DNA of 64,000 nucleotides, from contig NC_065539.1 in NCBI RefSeq assembly GCF_932294415.1, forward strand, positions 32,366,001-32,430,000, given 5' to 3'. This document shows positions 33,430 through 51,932 of this stretch, piece after piece. A model generated the notes under the pieces. The model saw only the letters and a list, made by a program, of their open reading frames with translations, had not been told where the DNA came from and made no database searches. Source of the stretch: Quercus robur. Lineage: Eukaryota; Streptophyta; Magnoliopsida; Fagales; Fagaceae. How positions within the stretch are numbered: position 1 is the first letter of the stretch; every line of letters begins with the position of its first letter. The translations under genes were made by a program, and so were the position numbers.

Positions 33430-33730
33430 ACATAAAGTGACTTCTATAAGGAAAAGACTTCTAGTCAAAGGAAGAGAGGTCAACCCTCTACTACTATAAA
33501 AGCCTCAATACTCTCACCAACCAAGGTACGCATAATTCACCCCATCTCTGGTACTCTAGAATTGTGAACAAGAGGTTTCTCTAACTTGGCCGTCAGAGGG
33601 TATTTGGTCGGTACCACACCGGTACTCCTCTTAAGATCTTCAGCTTTTGTGTTGTGCAGGTTCTTGTCAGGAGCACGTGAAGACCATGTGACTCACTAGT
33701 GATTTTTTCGGCATCATCAATAATCAAAGG
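33430..33730 (+). mobile_element. Gypsy-type LTR fragment
   Basis: It contains 'tataaaagcctcaatactc' and 'ctaacttggccgtcagaggg' followed by 'accacaccggtactcc' and 'ttttttcggcatcatca'. This text pattern is familiar from the R/U5 part of plant Gypsy (Tat-like) LTRs. No second LTR or coding region is next to it, so it is a remnant. ORFs at 33792-34145 downstream are not supported. Confidence 0.5.
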
Positions 33731-34481
33731 TTAAGTAATTGCTATGCCAATGGGCAACATTAAGGATAGGATTAGCCACTAATATTCTTTCTTGCAGCTA
33801 TTTTCTTTTCATATGTGCTCGTCTTGGTGGAGTCATAGAGGAGACAATTGGATGCATGGATCGATGGGAAATGGCGGCAAAGTATGTATAGAGTTGAAGA
33901 GATATAATAATATAATTATTTATTTTTGTTTTATCAAAAGTATGTTGACTAGGCCAACAAAAGGGATGTACGTAGTAGCTAGTAACATAGTTGCCTTTCA
34001 CTATGTTGAACATTTATATATACTTTATAATAAATTTCCCAAGAGATATAGCATCGACTTAATTGACTTTTCTTGGCTAAGTGAAAATTTTCTTTATGCA
34101 ACTTTTATGATTGAAAATCTGTTCATTTTCGACTTCAAAAGGTAGTTTAACTTTAACCTTAAATATTGGGCAAACATAATTTCTCTCTTAAGAAAGAAAG
34201 TTTTACCACATAGTTATAGCAGGTATTGTTCTCTTACTCTTACTCGTGTTATTACATAGCAAGAAGATAAAGATATGGCATGCCCCAGAATTCAACGTAT
34301 ATATATTGTGCTAGACGTTGGACTTCAATTTGAAAATTTAGTCTGCATGGTCATACTGTCCATATGAGTTGAGGAATTAAGCTTTGCAAATGCTCATTTT
34401 GTTTGTTGACAACCTTCCATGCATGGTAGATGGTGAAATGATAACCCTCGTTACGCAGCTAGGTATCCTTCCACCGGAGTT
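33731..34481. other. Non-coding spacer
   Basis: AT-rich. The 117-residue ORF at 33792-34145 shows no domain and has an AT-driven composition. Nothing else is recognised. Confidence 0.4.
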
Positions 34482-34490
34482 AATTATAAG

Positions 34491-34648
34491 AGAAAATTAT
34501 TGTATACTCCTGGAATACCATAAATGCGTACTCCCACCTCTCACATGAATGGTGAGTCCTCCTAATTAAATTAATGATAAGACCCACTATTCATGTAAGA
34601 GGGGAGACTACTCATTTATGGCACTCCAAGATTACCTAATAATTTTCC
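34491..34648. mobile_element. Mutator-type MITE with 9-bp target duplication
   Basis: A 158-bp palindromic element with arms of about 65 bp (left 'gaaaattattgtatactcc', right the inverse with 'aataattttcc'). The 9-bp direct repeat AATTATAAG flanks it exactly (34482-34490 and 34649-34657). There is no coding capacity. Confidence 0.85.
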
Positions 34649-34659
34649 AATTATAAGTG

Positions 34660-35191
34660 AGAGAAATATAATATTCATATGTTAACCGCTTGTCAACTTT
34701 AATGCTATTACATTGTTATCTTTTTCTTTTACTAATCAAATTTAAGAAAGAGAGAAATAGTTGAGGACTTACTGTTAGGACTATGTTAGAACTCAAGGCA
34801 CAAGCCAACTCAATATGAAGCGAAAAAAGACTGAATAACAGAGTATTTGGCCTAAAGACTAAAGTATTGTTCGGCAGTTAGTTCAGAAAATCGAGGCCTC
34901 AGATCAACAATTCTTGGGCACCCAAGGAGCCAATTAGTATTGGTGGCTTAGATGGGTTCCAAATTAGCACTTCACCCTCCTTGGGATTGGAGACATGTTC
35001 CAGCTGATTGCCTTGAGTTGAAGCTCAAATTAAGGTAATTCAAGTGTTGGAATATAACAGGATTTTTTTTTTTTTTTTTTTTGAGAATCAATAAAAAGAT
35101 AAATCTTAGATAAAAAAAAAAAATGAATCTTGTTATCAATGATGTTTCTTTATTACAAATTTGTCCATAATATTAGCAAGAAAATAAAATA
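34660..35191. other. Non-coding spacer
   Basis: Contains a moderately GC-rich stretch at 34785-35050 that may be an old repeat remnant, then T- and A-runs. No domain or repeat boundary is identified. Confidence 0.35.
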
Positions 35192-35196
35192 TAAAC

Positions 35197-35980
35197 TGTA
35201 GGATCACAATTCAGGACCCAGGCCCAACAGGTATGGGGTTCTGGCCCAAGGAGCCCGAAACAATGAATTTATAAAGAGTGGGTTACAGAACTAGGCCTTA
35301 ACGAAGTGTATACTAGCTAAAATTGGGTCATGCAACAATTGAAAGTAAGAAAATCCCATTTATGTCCATTAGATATTCAGTCCGAGGAGACGTGTAAGAG
35401 GTATATCGGTCCCTGCTCAAAGGCTATGGTTCTAACACTGTTCTTCTGTTCAAAGTTCCCTTTTTTTTCTCCATCCCCTTCTTCATGGGGACTCCCTCTC
35501 TTATATAGTCCTCTTGAAGTCATCAGGGCTTTATATTTGTTGATCATCTAGACCTTCACTTGAGTGCCTGTCCCATTGGACATCCCCCCCATCTTTCTAT
35601 GAGTTGTGATAGCCAAGGCAACACTGTTCACAAGTCCTCTCCACATTAATGCGGCCAGAAAAGTAGTTGCCATACATTTGATCTGGCAGCTGCAGCCTCA
35701 CCCTTGGCATCCTACGCTTTCTTCCTTCTTACGAGCTTGTGAGACTCATCCTTGTTAGTGCTCGTTGGGGTGGATCCTACTAGCAGGCAGAGTGCATGTT
35801 TGAACCATATTTGGTACGTCCGAGGAGACATTTCTCCTCGGACCGCCTTTTAAGCATCTTCAGGCTCACAAGAATTAGGCCCGGAGTCCTTTTGGCACCC
35901 ACGCCTTCTCCTCGGACGTGGTCAAATTTTCCATACGGGACCCAAGGCCCATTGTATGATCTTGGGCCTTTGCCCCTACA
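35197..35980. mobile_element. Solo LTR (784 bp)
   Basis: It begins TGTAGGATCAC and ends GCCCCTACA (TG...CA with short inverted ends). The 5-bp direct repeat TAAAC flanks it exactly (35192-35196 and 35981-35985). There is no internal region. It contains 'cttatatagtcct', a TATA-like site, and repeated 'cctcgga' / 'tccgagg' motifs. It was formed by recombination between the LTRs of an inserted element. Confidence 0.88.
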
Positions 35981-35985
35981 TAAAC

Positions 35986-37184
35986 TATCATTTCATTTGG
36001 CATATAGTTTCATAATATAATGAACATATTAATTATTATTACTAAGATGAAATCTTGGAAATCATCCATTATTTTCAAATACAATAAACATGTTAATTAT
36101 TATCGCTAAGTGAACTTTAATTATTATTGCTCAGAATTCTTTTATCTTTTAGTTTGTTTTAACTCTTTACAAAATTCTTGTATTTAACAATTTAACTCAA
36201 TTTTGACAACTATTGTTCTTTATAATTGTATTATGTGTGTTTGGGTCTTGATTATAAGCTAACTTATTACTTAATCTTTTTTCCTACTGAAAATAAAGAC
36301 CAACTTTGTAATTTACCCTAAAAAAAAACCATCAATATCTACATTTAGTCATATAATCTTTATAATTGGTAATATGATTTATTTAAATCATACTAGTAGA
36401 TGATCTTATGAATTGCAACGTATTGAGGGAGGAGGAGATTCCTCCAAAAGAAATTTTTTTTTTCATATATATATTTAATCATTTCACCCAGATCTGTCTT
36501 TTATAAAAGATTCAACATCTGAGGACTGGAATCACTGGATGATGGCATAACTCACAGCACTTCATTAGATTCATCTCATATAAATTAACATTTTAAAAAA
36601 ATTACATTATATACACGAAGATAAACTGTCTATGGATTAATAATATTGTATTTGTCATGCAAAGGTATGCAGCATGGCAGCACTCCTAACTCTGTTATGG
36701 GACTCAACTGAGACAAACTAAAATCAGAATTCTGAACTTCATTATTGCAAGGTCAAGAGAAAACTCAGCAAAAGAAGTGAGTTTCCAGACAGTGAACGGT
36801 GCCTATAAGTGGAAAATTCGAAGAGTCTGTGCTCTCTCTAGCAACTTTTTTTCTATGCAAGAATTCCCTACTCCAAATGCAGCTCTATAACAGCTCCATA
36901 AGCCATGCACTCCCATCATCTTCTCTAAGAAATTAAAAGAATTTCACAATAAACTGACATTTCACATATTATTTTTACCTTCTATGAATGTTTCATGTGA
37001 AAAAGTAAACAAGTGGAAAGGTACAAAGAACATACAGATCTGATTTTTACTTTCAATGTACAGGTTAAATGGCTTGTATGAAGCTACTTCACAAAGTTTA
37101 CAGACTGTGCATGAAAATATAAACCTTTTAACCTTTTTTTTTTTTGGGTGTATGTATAAGTGTGACTTACATGGCGATCTTGGT
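35986..37184. other. 3' flank of the kinase gene
   Basis: AT-rich. The part next to the stop codon (about 36880-37184) probably includes the kinase 3' UTR. No other gene is seen. Confidence 0.45.
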
Positions 37185-43478
<6,294 letters not shown>

Positions 43479-44980
43479 GGTCTTGGTAGAACTCCCTCTT
43501 CTTTTTTTATAGCTTCATATTAACATTCTCTGGTCTTTTATGCCTTACTCCCTCTATGCCACACAATCTGTTCATTTGTACAAACTCAACCTTGAAACTT
43601 AACCAATGGAATTATCAACAACACCTATAGCTTCAAAGGCTTACTTTCACTATAAACTTGGACCAAGAATAGTGATAATATAAGATACTGTACAATTTCT
43701 TTAAAGGGTCATGTACATCATCTCCCACTCTTCAAAATTAGATCCACATTCAATGCCTCTCCCTATGGCTTCAAAACTTTGTATACGACGTAATGAAACA
43801 GTCTTCGACAAATATTCCCTTACAAGCAACAAAATGAAACAATTTCAAACAAAGATTCCACCGTATTTCGCATATTTACTCCATCATAAATAAACTGGAA
43901 GCAAAATTCATGGCTCTCACGGACACACATTTTTTGCACAACAAACACATCACAGGGGATTTTGCCTTAATTCCACAAAGGAACTTACAAATTCAACTGT
44001 GCAAGAAATAGCATAACATCAATTATCAACATCATATATGAAGCAATGAATAAAAATAAAAATAAAAACCATACAAAGAAAAAAAAAATGTATAGAGAAA
44101 AGAAAAAAAGGAGGGTATGTGAGAATTGAAATTAAAAATCTGATCCTGATGTTTCAATAAATAAAATAAAAAATACCCAGATTGATAAAATTGAATTAAA
44201 CATCAAAGAGAAGGAATGGTAAGAAGGGAACCTGGGAAAATGGTGCACGTGTACAAACTACATAGAATGGAATTAAGCTCCAAAGGTTGTTGCATTGGAT
44301 TTGGATTGAAGTCTGTACATTTTTAGTTTAATTTATTATTTAAAAAGAAAACCAAAAAAAGAAAATGGTGAGTTTGGGTTTGAGAGAGAGAGAGAGAGAG
44401 AGAGAAGAAGAGGCCGTTGCATAAGGGTCGGGAGTTCAAAATAGGGGGTGTGAGATAACGACATTGTTTGCTTAAAATAACGCGGCAGGCATATCAATTC
44501 AAGCCAAGGGAACACGAACAACAATGGCTTTAGATTCGAGGGCCTAACTGTAAACTAACTTATGATAACTGTTTCTGTCTCTATCTTAAATATTCTTTTT
44601 AAAGTTCTTTGGTCTCGAATGGCCCATGAAAGTTTTTTGGGTCATGGTTGCCTCATTCTAATTAATATTTTATGTCATGGGTCTACGGCCCATATTCCCA
44701 TTCTTCTTGGCTATGTAATTTAGACATTTTCTTTTTCACTTTTTCATTATTATTAAGTTTCGACCTATACCGTCTACTTCTAATAATTGTATTTTTTTAT
44801 CATCAAAATAATATACTAATTAATTTTTGATATAGACGGAAATTAAACTTCAAATATATTTTTCAATCATAAAAAACTTTTCTAGTTAAGCTATTTAGAA
44901 CTCACTTCTTTAAAAAAATTATTTAAATATATGTTTGTTAAAGGAATCTCTTTCTTTTCTTCTCTTTTTTTTTTTTTCAT
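43479..44980 (-). promoter_or_regulatory. 5' flank of the kinase gene, with (GA)n tract
   Basis: This is upstream of the kinase start. A GA-dinucleotide run at about 44383-44403 (CT on the gene strand) is common in plant 5' UTRs and core promoters. An acceptor-like sequence (inverse of 'cctgggaaaatgg' near 44231) suggests a 5' UTR intron, but I cannot place the transcription start. No other gene is seen. Confidence 0.4.
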
Positions 44981-44984
44981 TTTT

Positions 44985-45165
44985 AAGCAATGCTACAACC
45001 ACATATTATTTTACATCATTTTTACAAACTATTAATGTGACAAATTTTTACTGATTACCATTTAGGCCCACTATTGATATTACTTTTTTTACTTACTAAT
45101 AATCATTCAACACATCAGCACCTTATAAAAAAATGTTGTAAAATAGTTTATAGCTCTAGTATTTT
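44985..45165. mobile_element. MITE
   Basis: The ends are inverted relatives: 'agcaatgctacaaccaca' with 'attattttacatcattttt' on the left, and the inverse of 'aaaaaatgttgtaaaatag' with 'tagctctagta' on the right. No coding capacity and no clear target duplication. Confidence 0.5.
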
Positions 45166-45359
45166 CCTTTCTTCTTCTAGTTTTTTTTTTTTAATTTTTT
45201 TTTTATATAACACAAGAGACCTACAATAGATTCTAGTTCTACCTATGTTAGGAAGAGAAGTTTAGTGGAAGAGTAACAACGTTAGGGCACAAAAAAATAA
45301 AATAAAATAAAATCTATTTTCACAACTTGCTTAAAGTGGTAAGTTGCTATTTATGTAAT

Positions 45360-45617
45360 ACTTTCTTTGTCCCAAATTTTTGGTCACCTATTTCATTTTG
45401 GAATACCCAAAAATGTAGTTCTCTTTGAAAAGTTGATAAATAAAATTCTCATCCTACTCCTTAATTTAAAAGTCAATACCACCTTTTTTTAGAGTTTAAT
45501 TTATCGAGCGCAATTTTAGATACTTGTACCTTTTAACTAAAAAACAATTCATGAAATGATCTTACGTTGAAAAGTTAGATATTCTAAATAGGACCAACAA
45601 TTTAGAACATAGAGGAT
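45360..45617. mobile_element. Stowaway-like MITE
   Basis: The left end 'ctttctttgtcccaaattt' and the inverse of the right end 'aatttagaacatagagg' match the 'CTCCCTCCGTCCC' style of Tc1/mariner MITEs. TA dinucleotides lie next to both ends. Confidence 0.5.
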
Positions 45618-45829
45618 ATCGTTTTCAAGTGACCCTACTAGTAACACCATTTTTGTTACACACCAATCAGAATATCTCATCAAAAGTTATGAAAATAATT
45701 ATGAAATTATGTTAGGGAAAAGTGCCTCTTAGTGTAGCCTAAAAGTTCATTTGTAAGGACCCTCTTCAAGTTTTCATTCAAATATATTATTGACCGTATG
45801 GCCTTGGGAAAAAGTAGACTTGGCAAACA

Positions 45830-46024
45830 TGTTTGGAATCCGGTTATTTTGCTAAAACTGACAACTTTTTGTTGAAAGTACTGTAGATAAAGGTAAAAGT
45901 TAGATGCAATAGTATAGTGGGACCCATGAATAGTATCAAAAAATGCAATGGAACTCATGAATCTTAACAAAAATAAGCTAAATAGTAAAATAAGTTAGCA
46001 AAACTAATCACGCCAAACGGACAC
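45830..46024. mobile_element. MITE with 'GTTTGG' ends
   Basis: Starts 'gtttggaatccggttattttg' (shared with the element at 31416) and ends 'taagttagcaaaac...cgccaaacgg', its inverse. The interior contains 'gtgggacccatgaatagta'. No coding content. Confidence 0.6.
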
Positions 46025-46204
46025 TAAATGAGTTCAGATTCAAATTAAACCGTAAGAAATGGGTCAGACTTAAACAAGTTGAAAATCTTATGACCCTTAC
46101 CTAGTCTTTGATGGGTCAAATCAATCTAGTATGACTTGGATTTTTATGTACAGAAAAATTAAATAAATAAACTTGAGTATATTATTTTTATCTTGGTTCT
46201 AATA

Positions 46205-47285
46205 TAAATAAATAAATGGTAAATTACAAATTACACTTCTGAAGTTTGGGGTTGACAGGATTTTATATCCCAAAATTTCAAATTTTTTATTTTACACCCT
46301 AAAGTTTTGCTCCATTAGCAAGTCACCCCCCACAATTAGTTTCAGCTGTTAAGTGACACATCATCATGCTAATGTGTTTTATTTTTGCCAAATCAGTCCC
46401 AAAAAAGTCATAAAAAAATATACACTTATTTTCAAAGAAAATAAAGAATATTTTCAGTATTACAAATAAAAAGAACTTGGGTTATGGGATTTTTAAAATA
46501 AAAAAATAAAAATAAAAAAATCTTGATTAATCCATCCTAAAGATGACATTGATACAAACACACACCAATTCAAGAAAAAAGAAATATATATGATCTGTGT
46601 ATACAAAAGAAACCAAAAAAAAAAAAAAATCACAAAAGCTGAAATAAGATAACAAAAATATGGCATTAATTGAGACAAAATTTACCTGCAATTGGAATTG
46701 CTAAGTGACTACAAAAAACAATGGGAGTGAAAACTGATAGAGCTTTGGTAGGTCTATTGGCCTATTTAAAGATGGGGGTTGAGGAAGTTCATGAATCCAG
46801 CCACAGAAATGGAAAAAGGGCAATGGGTACTGGGTAGTATTTTTTGTAAACACATATGACACTTTTGTAACATCAAATCTAAGTTTGTTGAGAGAGAGAG
46901 AGAGAGAGACAGAGAGCACCATTTTTTTCCTTGGGGGTTAGCATTGTGAAACAAAGGTGGGTGGCTAAAAGGGTTGAAACTAGTGGTGGGAGCAGTGCAG
47001 GGTGGAGTTTAAGAACTGTGACGGAATGAAATGAGATATTTTATGAAATTTGATTAGAGAGAGAGAAATTCTGAAATTTGATTTTGGAAAGAAGGGGAAG
47101 GCGGGCTGTTGAAATTTTCAAGGTTAAATGGTCTTTCGATATATTACATATGTCCCACTATTATTGGATAGTCTTACCAGATTTGGTGCTAAAGTGGGGA
47201 GAGTGTCACTAAAACTACATAGTTTTGGGGTTGATTTGGCAAAAATAAAACACATCAGCATGATAATGTGTTACTTAACAGCAAG
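46205..47285. mobile_element. Long-TIR element, possible Pack-MULE
   Basis: The segment 46340-46398 ('gctgttaagtgacac', 'tgtgttttatttttgccaa') is inverted at 47224-47283, enclosing about 830 bp. The interior is unlike the ends: it has a GA run (about 46891-46908) and a stretch reading like a plant gene leader on the minus strand (CT-rich, then ORF 46922-46701), with no recognised protein. The right end seems truncated by the following repeat. A target duplication is not visible. Confidence 0.5.
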
Positions 47286-50200
47286 GTTGTCAAACCCAGA
47301 CCCAGACCTGACCATACAAGCCGGTTCGACCCAGATAACCTTGAACCAGATGAATATCTGGTTATTTAACAAATAGAACCGGTTCTACATTGTAGATACC
47401 GTATTTTGCCCGCCCTCAATTCTAAAAATATTAACTTTCTTCGGAGGGATAGCGAAAACATCTAGATTGAAGTGCAGCAACCCGTTTGGGCAGTGGAGCA
47501 CTTGAAGTGTCATTTTAGGTCAAATTGACCAAAATCTAGTCAACCCTAAGTTGGCCAAAAGTCAAAGTTGGTCAAAATAATCACAAAACAATATTTTTCA
47601 TGTTTCTACATCAAACTCAAGCTACTCGGTGATTTTCATCAAGTTTGACCCAAGTTGACTCTTAAGGACCTGAAAACCCTAATTTTAATCTGACCATTAG
47701 AACGGGTTGAGACTAGCGTCATCGCAAAGATTATTGAATTCCTTTTCCAATGACTATTCATGGGTTAAAATCGGAGTTAAAACGGTTGAGATGTCCGAAA
47801 AACCGTGCAAAGCACATTAGCTCGCTTCCCGAGGCCATAACTTTTGATCTGACCATCGAAATTTCATTTTCTTTAGTGTTATGGAAACTAGACATCCATA
47901 TCTTTCCAGGGACATCAAGATCAGCTCAATCAAATTTCGGAAAGGACTCCAAATATTCATCTAAATCTGAACCAAGGAAGAAGTCGGGATTGCTGATGTC
48001 AGCATTAGGCCCAGTAGCCACTAAAGGGCCGCCAAACCCGACCATCGGAAGCCGAATAGTCACTTTTCAGCTATTTATACCCCCATACCCCTCTCAAATA
48101 AAATAAAATAAAATAACAGTTCTAGGATTTTCGGAGCACTCTTCTAGGTAGATTCTCTCTATTTTCCTCTCTAAATCCTCTCCTAAACACATCAAAAAAC
48201 CTTTAATTTCTCTCTTTTCTCAACAATCAAGAGGTAGTGTTCTTGCACTCTTTTTTCCTCTCCTTGGTCTTAAGACCTTGGATTTGAGATTTTGAGGGTT
48301 ATCTTGCTTTATAACATGTTTTATTGTTTTCCATAGTATATTTTTGCTTTATCTTGCTCCTTAGCATGTTTCATAGCTTTCCTAGTAAGTCTCTTTGCTT
48401 TCAAACATGTTTTATTGCTTCGATGATGTTGTCCTAGCCTTCTTGGGCTAGGATATGCCTAAATACTATGTATGTGCTTAGATCTATATGCCTAGGTGCT
48501 TTTTGCCATGTTTTTTTTTTTAGATCTACATGTTTATGTGCTCTTTACCATGTTTATACTTAGATCTATATCTTTGTGTGCTCAGTGCCATGTTTATGTG
48601 TCTAGATCTACATGTTGGACACTATGCCATGTGCTTCTATAGCCCTTTTTGTCTCTTGATGTTTCTCTTTCTTGTGTTTTGGCCCTTTAGGTAGGGTTTA
48701 GATCTAGGTCTTGTGGTTTAGGCCTACATCCATACACCTAGGCCTATATCAAAGGGTTTGGATCATTTCTTTTATACATGTGTATGCTTGCTTGCTTCTT
48801 TGCTTTATATCCATGTTTGCCTATTTAGATCTAGGCTTTGCCATGCCTTGTGCTCTCCGTGGGTTTGTGTTTATTGGTCTTTGATGCCACTTGCTTATGT
48901 GGTTGCATCCATCCTATTTTTGGCTTATTTGGGTGTAACCACTTGCGAAAACACATCCCCGTAATGTCAGTTTGCTTGATGCATACTCTTTCTCTGCTCC
49001 ATGCGATGTTATGCTTGCCTTACTTGCTTTGTGCCACCCATTTAGCTCTCTTTGTTTCTTTGCATCTTTGCACGCTTATCTATATGTTCATGCATGAGTC
49101 CTTGCTTGCTTGTGTCATCAAGCCTAATTCCTACTATCTTGTACGAGTTCACTCCCGTCTTTGATACATGAGACCCCAAGTCCCTTTTAGGAATTTTTCT
49201 TGATGGCATGTATGTTACCCATACTCCAATCCAATGGAACTATGGACACCTAATCCAAACTTACATTTGTCCTCCTAGGACACCCCCTTTTGTTTGGTAA
49301 GATGTTTGTTTGCCCCCTTTTGGCTTTCTTTGCTAGTGTGTCTTTTTGCATGCTTTCTCTACCTCTTGGTTATCCCCTTTACTTGTCTGTTGCCTAGTTT
49401 TTTTGTTTGTTGCATGTACATGCTTGGAGTGAGGGCACTTAGAGCAAGGGCACGACTTCCTAGGTGCGAGCAATGAGGGCAAGGATGCAAACAAGATGAT
49501 GCAAGCCCAAAAAGGGCGACGTTCAGTAGATTAGGAGGCCTAGCCTCCCCGAGTGATTACATCTTTCTCTTTCTCTCTTAGCCTCTTCTCTAGAGCATTT
49601 TATTGGGTTTATCATCCTTGTACCCAGTTTTAGGCATCATCCCTAGGGTATAGCAATGTCTGTTTTATATTTCCTGCACCTTACTGGGCCATACCCTATG
49701 GATGTAAGCATGTGTCCTTTATCTTTCCTGCTCTTTGCTTGGGCCGCGTTCCCTAGGCAAGGCAATGTCTGATTTACATTTCCTGTACCTTGCTAGGCCA
49801 TACCCTTGAAATATTAGCGATGTCTGCTTTACTTTCCCGCTCTATGTGATAGCATTATGCATGATGTGTATATATATATGCTTGTATGTGGGTGATCGTG
49901 CATTTTGTATGATGGACTCTCGTGGCTACGTGAGCGACCCGAACTAGGCATGAGTGTTCTTAACCTTGTAGTGTGGGTATGTGCCCAAGTTAATTGTTGT
50001 AGGTGCATATTCACGCTATATTGTGTGCATAATCATCACGGTGTGATCGTCCTGATCCATGTCATCAAGTGAAATCGGTTTCCCTGTGTATGCAGCACGC
50101 ATCAAACATTTTGATGCTTTAAGGGGCTATGGCTCGTCCTAGCATGAGCATGTTGACACACACCGTATACACAGGCATGAAACTCTGCCGGTGCACCTTA

Positions 50201-50515
50201 GCTCACAAAACACGAAACTCTGCCGAATTTACAAAATGTTACTGCTCTCTTTTATTTTATGCTTGCTTATGTTACTGCTCTCTTTTGATTCTTGCAAAAT
50301 ATAAGTTATTATGTATTTGTTGTTATATTTGCCTTGTATTCACTTTTTTGGAGCTTTGATTTGTGAATAGACCAGTTCGGCATAATGGCCCAAATGGGTT
50401 GCAGTGAATCAAACCCAGTTCGCCCATTCAGCACTCTTATTCCACTTCTGGCCCCTTTCAACAACCCATGATATCATATTGGGTTTGGGCTTGGGGAACT
50501 GTCCTAAAAAAGGGC
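47286..50515 (+). repeat. Long LTR-like repeat (LARD-type), boundaries uncertain
   Basis: From 47391 ('tgtagataccgtattttgcc') the text resembles the start of large plant LTRs. It includes a 'tcagctatttataccccca' TATA-like site at about 48067-48085, then a long non-coding C/T-rich body. Degenerate repeats of about 65-70 bp around 'tttcctgcaccttactgggcc' lie at 49650-49850. Leucine/cysteine-rich ORFs (48758-49476) follow from base composition. The first 105 bases and 50370-50515 contain 'aaccggttc' and 'aacccagttcgcccat' motifs of another repeat. No gene is supported. Confidence 0.4.
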
Positions 50516-50522
50516 CCCACAG

Positions 50523-50770
50523 AGTGAAGAGAGCATTTTGCATTCAATTAAATGGGAAGTGAAAAACAGAGTAAGAGACAAATGTAGCTTTAAGAGATCA
50601 AATGAAAGTGTAGAATTAGGCAGGGAGTGGGGACTTCCAGAAAGCATGCTTAGTAGGATAGGCTCAAAGAGTAAATATTGGTGAGACTTTTTGCTTTGTA
50701 ATTGCGATTTTTTTCGAATTTAAACAGTAGAGTCAATCTGGTTTTGCTTTGTAAATAACTTCTAGGATTT
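50523..50770 (+). mobile_element. LINE 3' fragment
   Basis: This segment ('agagagcattttgcattca' onward) closely matches the 3' end of the degenerate LINE at about 55300-55510. It is an independent truncated copy of the same family. Confidence 0.65.
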
Positions 50771-50852
50771 CTACTTTTTAAGTCCGTTTGAGTGATTTAT
50801 GTTTTTTCATATTTAGTATTTTGTTTATTTTTATTTCTATACCGTAAGTGAC

Positions 50853-50981
50853 ACACCTAATTTTATAACATGCTAAGGTTTTAAGTTGTAATTAGTACAT
50901 AATAAAAGTAGTGGATTCATGTGAATGTGATGTTGGTCCTATCACAACTTAACTTCTTAGCATGTAGTAAAATTAGATGTT
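50853..50981. mobile_element. Small palindromic MITE
   Basis: The two arms of about 45 bp are inverted copies: 'acctaattttataacatgct' on the left, and on the right the inverse containing 'agcatgtagtaaaattag'. No coding content. Confidence 0.7.
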
Positions 50982-50989
50982 TCCATAGA

Positions 50990-51932
50990 GTTACTAATTT
51001 ATAATTGTTCTCTAACCGGTTCCCTTCTTTCTCATCCCATTGTTGGGAATTGCTTTGAATTTTTATTATGACTTGGAAAGTTAATTGAGTTTTCTTGATA
51101 AAGAAAGAAAATTAACTTGGTTACTTTTGGATTTCCTTCATGTGGAAAAAGAATCAATTCCCGCAAGGAAATTCTTTTGGATTCAAACTCAAATTGCATT
51201 CCATCCATCTCAGATTCAGACAATATAATTTTTTTAAGCTTGGATCCTACCAGATCCCACCAAATCTAACTCATTGAAAGCCCGAGTCAGCAGAAAGGGT
51301 GAAAATGTTGCTGGATATTGAGTCTTGCACGAAAAGAATTGGCAGCAGGCGAGAATGATGACAAGGGAAGAATTGGCAGTAGGTGAGAATGATAATAAGG
51401 CAATCACGTAAGAGCATTTCTATGTATTTAATCAGATTCAATCATTTTTGTTCTAAAAAAAATACTAACTTCCAGATGATCATACATGAACATGTACGAA
51501 ATATGCATACAGGCGATGAGGGTATGGGCATAGACACCAAAAGCCAAATGGGTGTCAACCTCCAACATCCAGACCTAACAATAGGCATAGAAGTCCAGAA
51601 GAAAAAACACAAGCTAATTTAACAGGAAAATAATAGATGTCAACGCTGTAATTTGTCCAATAGAAATCCATAGCCACTAACAATCATGTAGGTACTTCAA
51701 ACAAGAACTCACTATCTCCCCACACCCCAAATCAAGAAAACCAAAGAGAGGAAAAGAAAAAGAGAAGACCAGGTACACAGTGAAATCACAAGAATAGTTC
51801 CGAGAAAAGAAATAAGAAACTAACTAAGCATCAGGCCTAACAGTTGAGGTATAGAATTGCATTCCAGTATATTGGAACAATGGAGTCTGCTGCAGAATGT
51901 GCAGAACACAGAGGAGCTCGTGAATTATCGCT
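50990..51932. other. 3' flank of the KAB1-like gene
   Basis: Likely includes the 3' UTR just below 51933. ORFs at 51032-51223 and 51383-51622 are not recognisable. Confidence 0.4.

Noticed and set aside
33792-34145. 117-residue plus-strand ORF
   Set aside because: No recognisable domain, codon use driven by AT-rich DNA, with an overlapping antisense ORF of similar quality. Not supported as a gene.
48758-49476. Leu/Cys-rich ORFs resembling membrane proteins
   Set aside because: They sit in a repetitive C/T-rich LTR-like region, and the composition is explained by 'tgcttgct' and 'ttttgc' repeats.
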